8,877 bases of DNA, taken from Firmicutes bacterium CAG:170 (lineage in GTDB: Bacteria; Bacillota; Clostridia; Oscillospirales; Oscillospiraceae). Of this stretch, positions 5,964 through 8,877 are shown piece by piece (within the stretch, counting starts at the first letter, position 1; every line of letters starts with the position of its first letter). The position numbers and the translations under genes are program-made. Under the pieces are notes generated by a model. That model was given only the letters and a program-made list of their open reading frames with translations, made no database searches and was not told where the DNA came from. The stretch spans positions 14,964-23,840 of the forward strand of contig FR887241.1 in assembly GCA_000436735.1 (NCBI GenBank), in the 5' to 3' direction.

Positions 5964-8225
5964 ATGAAAAGCACACCAAGATTCCTGTGCGCGCTGCTGG
6001 CGATATCACTTATGCTGACGCTCTGCGCTTGCGGCCGGGAAGCGCAGAAGAAAAGCGCCGCAGATGTACCGCCGGCACAGGCCGATCCCGTTCCGGGGCA
6101 GGCAAGGGCCGTCTTTGCACCCAGCACCGATTTCATAAGCGCAGAGGACGCAGGCGCCTATGTCTATGCACAGCTGCCGCTTGCGGGATACCGGGTGCAC
6201 GCTGTTCTGCCCGCAGACGGAGATCTCGTCTATGCGATAGCGACCCGATGCGACGCAAACGGGCTGTTCCTGATCGGCGAGGACGGCGTCATTCCGACGC
6301 AGATCGTCCAATACGATCTGGAAGCGCAGCAGAAAACCGATTTTTGTTATCAGCCCGCGCTTGATGGTGCGCGGGACGCCGCAATTTCCGCCGCGGCGCT
6401 TGGCGCGGACGGCAGTCTCTGGTGTCTTGTCTGCCGCTTCTGGCGGGATGGGGAAACGCTTGTCAAAGACTTCACGCTGGAAAGCGTGGACGCGGACGGG
6501 ACGGTCTCCAAATCGATCCCGCTGGACTGCCCGGAGGTGCGCTCTGACCCGGAGCTTTTTGTGAACAGCGACGGAAGCTTCCTGCTCCATACGCCGGAGG
6601 ACGGGATTCTCACCGTCTACGACGCTTCCGGGCATCAGACCGCGCAGCAGTCTGTGGAGCTGCTGACAGACCCCATCGCAGCCGACGCGGACGGTCAGGC
6701 GTGGCTCTGCACGGACACGGAGGACAGAGCGGCGCTGCAAGCCGTGGGAAGTGAAAAACAGATTCCCATCTCCGGCGTCACAAACGGCCTTCCCACGCTC
6801 TGCTACGGCACGGACGCGCCGGGCGTGCTTTACGCAGCGGATTCTACGGCGCTTTACCGCGTATCGTTAGAGAACGGAGCTACGGAAAAGCTTGCCGACC
6901 TCTCCGCCCTCGGCGTCCGGGGCGGTCAGCGCTTCAGCCGCACGGCAAATGGCTGCTTTGTCTTTACGGACACCTCCACCGACATTCCCTTTCTTGCCGC
7001 GCTCTGCCCCAGTTCGTCCGGCAGCAGGCAGAAAACCGTTTTGACGCTGGCGACTGTGACCCCCGATTCAGAGGTCCTCGCGCAGGTAAGGCGCTTCAAC
7101 CGAAGCAGCGCCGACTATCATGTGGAACTGCTGGACTTTTCCTCGCTTCTCGACTCCGGCAGCTATGAGGATGTGTTCACCGTCTGGAATACGGCCATCA
7201 TGGCGGGCGATACGCCGGATATGATCGATCTCTCGAACCTCCCGTGGCACAGCTTTGCCGACCGCGGGCTGCTGCTCGATCTCAATACGCTTTTGCCGCA
7301 GGAGGCGCTTCTGCCGTGGCTCTGGGACGCGCTCTCCTACCATGGAGGTAATTTCACCTTTCCGGGCTGCTTCACGGTCGAAACGCTGGTCGGGAAGCAG
7401 TCGCGGCTTGGAAATAAATCGAGCTGGAGCGTTGCGGAATTTCTCAAACTGGCCGAAGCGTCCGATATTCCCATGTTTTCCGGCATGAGCCGCGAGCTGT
7501 TCCTTTCCTATATGGAGCAGTACCTTCTCGACGCATTCTGGGACGAGGAGGCGGGAACGTGCAGCTTCGATTCGGAGGAATTTCAGGCGCTGCTGGACTA
7601 TGCCAATACGCTGACCGCGCCGGAGGAGCTGAGCTATGATCTGGAGAATACCATGCTCCTGATCCGGCGGGATCTGGCGCTGGCGGAGCCGGTCACCCTG
7701 CGCAGCGTGTCGCAGCTGCATCAGATTGAGGCCTATACCGTCGGGGAGCCGGTCGCGTGGATCGGCTGGCCCGGAGAAAGCGGCACAAAGCTTCGCCCTG
7801 CCGCCGAGCTTGCCGCATTCAAAGATACGGCGCATCCGGACGGCATATCGGAATTCCTGCAATTTCTGCTCTCCGAGCCTTGCCAGGCAGCGTTCAGTCG
7901 GTTTGCGTTTCCGATGACGGTATCCGCATTTGAAAGCGAAATCACCGCAGCGATGGAACCGCGAAATACAAACGACTCAGATATTGCGACGGAGTTCACG
8001 GTAGACGGCACGGTCTATCCGATCGTTCCGCTCTCTGCGGAGGATGCCGCGCGGTATGAGGCGTTCTTCGAGCGTATCTCCGCACAGGTTTATTCCTCGC
8101 AGCAGGTCGAGGCCATTCTGGAAGCCGAGTGCGCCGCGCTCTGGGCGGGCGCAAAAACGCCGGAAGAGACTGCCGCGCAGATCCAGCGCCGCGTGGAGCT
8201 GTATCTTGCCGAGAACGCGCCGTAA
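5964..8225 (+). CDS. Lipoprotein: probable beta-propeller fused to a family-1 solute-binding domain
   Basis: This is a 753-aa secreted lipoprotein. Residues 1-23 form a type II signal peptide with a basic start, a hydrophobic core and the lipobox LCAC, so Cys23 should be lipidated and anchor the protein outside the membrane. Residues about 60-350 carry several short beta-rich units such as GADGSLWCLV, NSDGSFLL and DADGQAWLC, suggesting a propeller, although no exact repeat is visible. From about 357 (KTVLTLATV) the protein resembles family-1 extracellular solute-binding proteins. It has a first Rossmann-like strand, AGDTPDMIDLSNL, a FTFPGCFTVETLVGKQS segment, and near the end FLQFLLSEP (631-639) as in sugar-binding lipoproteins. 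Typical solute-binding proteins have about 400-550 residues, so this one is long. The ATG at 5964 has GGGAG 8 nt upstream; the upstream in-frame ATG at 5931 has no site and would spoil the signal peptide. No permease or ATPase gene is adjacent, and the ligand is unknown. Confidence 0.8.
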   Translation: MKSTPRFLCALLAISLMLTLCACGREAQKKSAADVPPAQADPVPGQARAVFAPSTDFISAEDAGAYVYAQLPLAGYRVHAVLPADGDLVYAIATRCDANGLFLIGEDGVIPTQIVQYDLEAQQKTDFCYQPALDGARDAAISAAALGADGSLWCLVCRFWRDGETLVKDFTLESVDADGTVSKSIPLDCPEVRSDPELFVNSDGSFLLHTPEDGILTVYDASGHQTAQQSVELLTDPIAADADGQAWLCTDTEDRAALQAVGSEKQIPISGVTNGLPTLCYGTDAPGVLYAADSTALYRVSLENGATEKLADLSALGVRGGQRFSRTANGCFVFTDTSTDIPFLAALCPSSSGSRQKTVLTLATVTPDSEVLAQVRRFNRSSADYHVELLDFSSLLDSGSYEDVFTVWNTAIMAGDTPDMIDLSNLPWHSFADRGLLLDLNTLLPQEALLPWLWDALSYHGGNFTFPGCFTVETLVGKQSRLGNKSSWSVAEFLKLAEASDIPMFSGMSRELFLSYMEQYLLDAFWDEEAGTCSFDSEEFQALLDYANTLTAPEELSYDLENTMLLIRRDLALAEPVTLRSVSQLHQIEAYTVGEPVAWIGWPGESGTKLRPAAELAAFKDTAHPDGISEFLQFLLSEPCQAAFSRFAFPMTVSAFESEITAAMEPRNTNDSDIATEFTVDGTVYPIVPLSAEDAARYEAFFERISAQVYSSQQVEAILEAECAALWAGAKTPEETAAQIQRRVELYLAENAP

Positions 8226-8319
8226 GCCAGATCGCGGACGCACAGCCGCGCGGCGGCACCGCCCTACTCTGCCGTTTTCACTCCGCTGCGGGATAAAATT
8301 TTATGACACAGAAACGAAC

Positions 8320-8347
8320 AAAGGCTCCTGCCGAAGCAGGAGCCTTT
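8320..8347 (-). terminator. Terminator of the rplM-rpsI operon
   Basis: A perfect 12-bp stem has arms AAAGGCTCCTGC (8320-8331) and GCAGGAGCCTTT (8336-8347). Read on the minus strand it has a TTCG tetraloop and is followed by TTTGTTCGTTTC, just after the rpsI stop. On the plus strand only a three-T run follows, so it is a weaker end for the lipoprotein transcript. The 94 nt between the lipoprotein stop and this hairpin hold nothing else I can support. Confidence 0.85.
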
Positions 8348-8368
8348 GAAAATATGCTCGATAGGAAC

Positions 8369-8773
8369 TCAGCGCTTGCTGAACTGCGGAGCGCGACGAG
8401 CGGCTTTGAGACCGTACTTCTTTCTTTCCTTCATTCTCGGGTCACGGGTCAGGAAACCAGCGGCCTTGAGAGCGGTACGGAATTCGGGGTTGACGCCCAG
8501 CAGAGCGCGGGCGACGCCGTGGCGGATCGCGCCGGCCTGGCCGGAAACGCCGCCGCCTTCAACGGTGCAGACCAGATCGACCTTGCCGACCAGATCCAGA
8601 GCAGCCAGAGGCTGACGGACGACCATCTTCAGGGTGTCGAGACCGAAGTAATCGTCGATACCGCGGCCATTGATGGTGATGGAGCCGGTGCCTTCCTGAT
8701 ACAGGCGGACACGGGCAATGGAGGACTTACGACGGCCAGTGCCGTACTGATACTGTCTTTTGCTCTCGTACAT
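8369..8773 (-). CDS. rpsI: 30S ribosomal protein S9
   Basis: This complete 134-aa protein, against about 130 residues in Bacillus, is unmistakably S9 (uS9). It contains the YGTGRRKSSIARVRLY block (residues 10-25), the GGGVSGQAGAIRHGVARAL segment, and the basic tail ending ARRAPQFSKR. The tail reaches the P-site of the small subunit, where the final Lys-Arg contacts the tRNA anticodon stem. The start has GGAGG 9 nt upstream. It follows rplM with a 17-nt gap, the conserved bacterial L13-S9 order, and is probably controlled with it from a promoter outside the window. The N-terminus MYESKRQYQ is slightly longer than in Bacillus. Nothing is missing. Confidence 0.98.
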   Translation of the reverse strand: MYESKRQYQYGTGRRKSSIARVRLYQEGTGSITINGRGIDDYFGLDTLKMVVRQPLAALDLVGKVDLVCTVEGGGVSGQAGAIRHGVARALLGVNPEFRTALKAAGFLTRDPRMKERKKYGLKAARRAPQFSKR

Positions 8774-8790
8774 AGTCTGTTACCTCCTGA

Positions 8791-8877
8791 TTAGTCCAAA
8801 GTCCAGGCTTCGGGCTTCTGTGCGGCGTGCTTGTGCTCTTCGCCCTTGTACAGGTGCAGACGGGTCAGAGCGGTTCT
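8791..8877 (-). CDS. rplM: 50S ribosomal protein L13, C-terminal end
   Basis: Only the last 28 codons and the stop are in the window; the 5' part continues beyond position 8877. The residues RLHLYKGEEHKHAAQKPEAW match the conserved C-terminus of L13 (uL13), where most bacteria have a GxEHxHxAQKPE motif. L13 is an early-assembling 50S protein that binds 23S rRNA. Its position directly before rpsI on the same strand confirms the call. Confidence 0.94.
   Translation of the reverse strand, partial: RTALTRLHLYKGEEHKHAAQKPEAWTLD

Noticed and set aside
8303..8794. 163-codon plus-strand frame opposite rpsI
   Set aside because: rpsI is certain on the minus strand. This frame begins inside the intergenic region and terminator and is an antisense shadow.

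Overview
The window looks like chromosomal DNA of a GC-rich gut-type clostridium (Bacillota, Oscillospiraceae/Ruminococcaceae-like). This rests on gene content, strong GGAGG ribosome binding sites before almost every gene, a CIRCE/HrcA heat-shock operator, yqeB/yqeC selenium-hydroxylase accessory genes and Gram-positive-style lipoproteins. The genus is an inference. Coding DNA is GC-rich, while the largest intergenic gap (2542-3217) is mostly AT-rich.

Layout. (1) 1-271, minus strand: the first 90 codons of a phosphoglucomutase/phosphomannomutase. (2) 272-490: a divergent control region with a sigma-A-type promoter (TTGACC-17-TATCCT) facing right, overlapped by a perfect 15-bp-arm palindrome. 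(3) 491-2541, plus strand: a compact putative operon of yqeC, yqeB (13-nt overlap), an unrecognised 117-aa gene and a 47-aa gene. The last gene's ribosome binding site lies inside a 16-bp hairpin that starts 5 nt after the preceding stop codon. (4) 2542-3217: a gene-free stretch with a bidirectional terminator and two copies of an interspersed repeat exactly 276 nt apart. Their hairpin arms covary and their loops are identical. (5) 3133-5860: clpB with a consensus promoter, a perfect CIRCE operator and a strong terminator. (6) 5964-8225: a 753-aa lipoprotein with a probable beta-propeller N-terminal half and a family-1 solute-binding-protein C-terminal half, with no transport genes beside it. 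(7) 8320-8877, minus strand: the end of rplM, then rpsI, then their terminator.

How the genes work together. yqeC and yqeB belong to the accessory set that comparative genomics links to selenium-dependent molybdenum hydroxylases (xanthine-dehydrogenase-like enzymes with a labile selenium cofactor). The hydroxylase and selD are not in this window. clpB is the disaggregase partner of the DnaK system and is predicted to be under HrcA repression. rplM-rpsI is the usual L13-S9 pair. Apart from these groups, the neighbours look functionally unrelated.

No complete new multi-gene system can be demonstrated. The most unusual items are the duplicated covarying repeat, the hairpin-masked start of the 47-aa gene, and the palindrome over the yqeC promoter.
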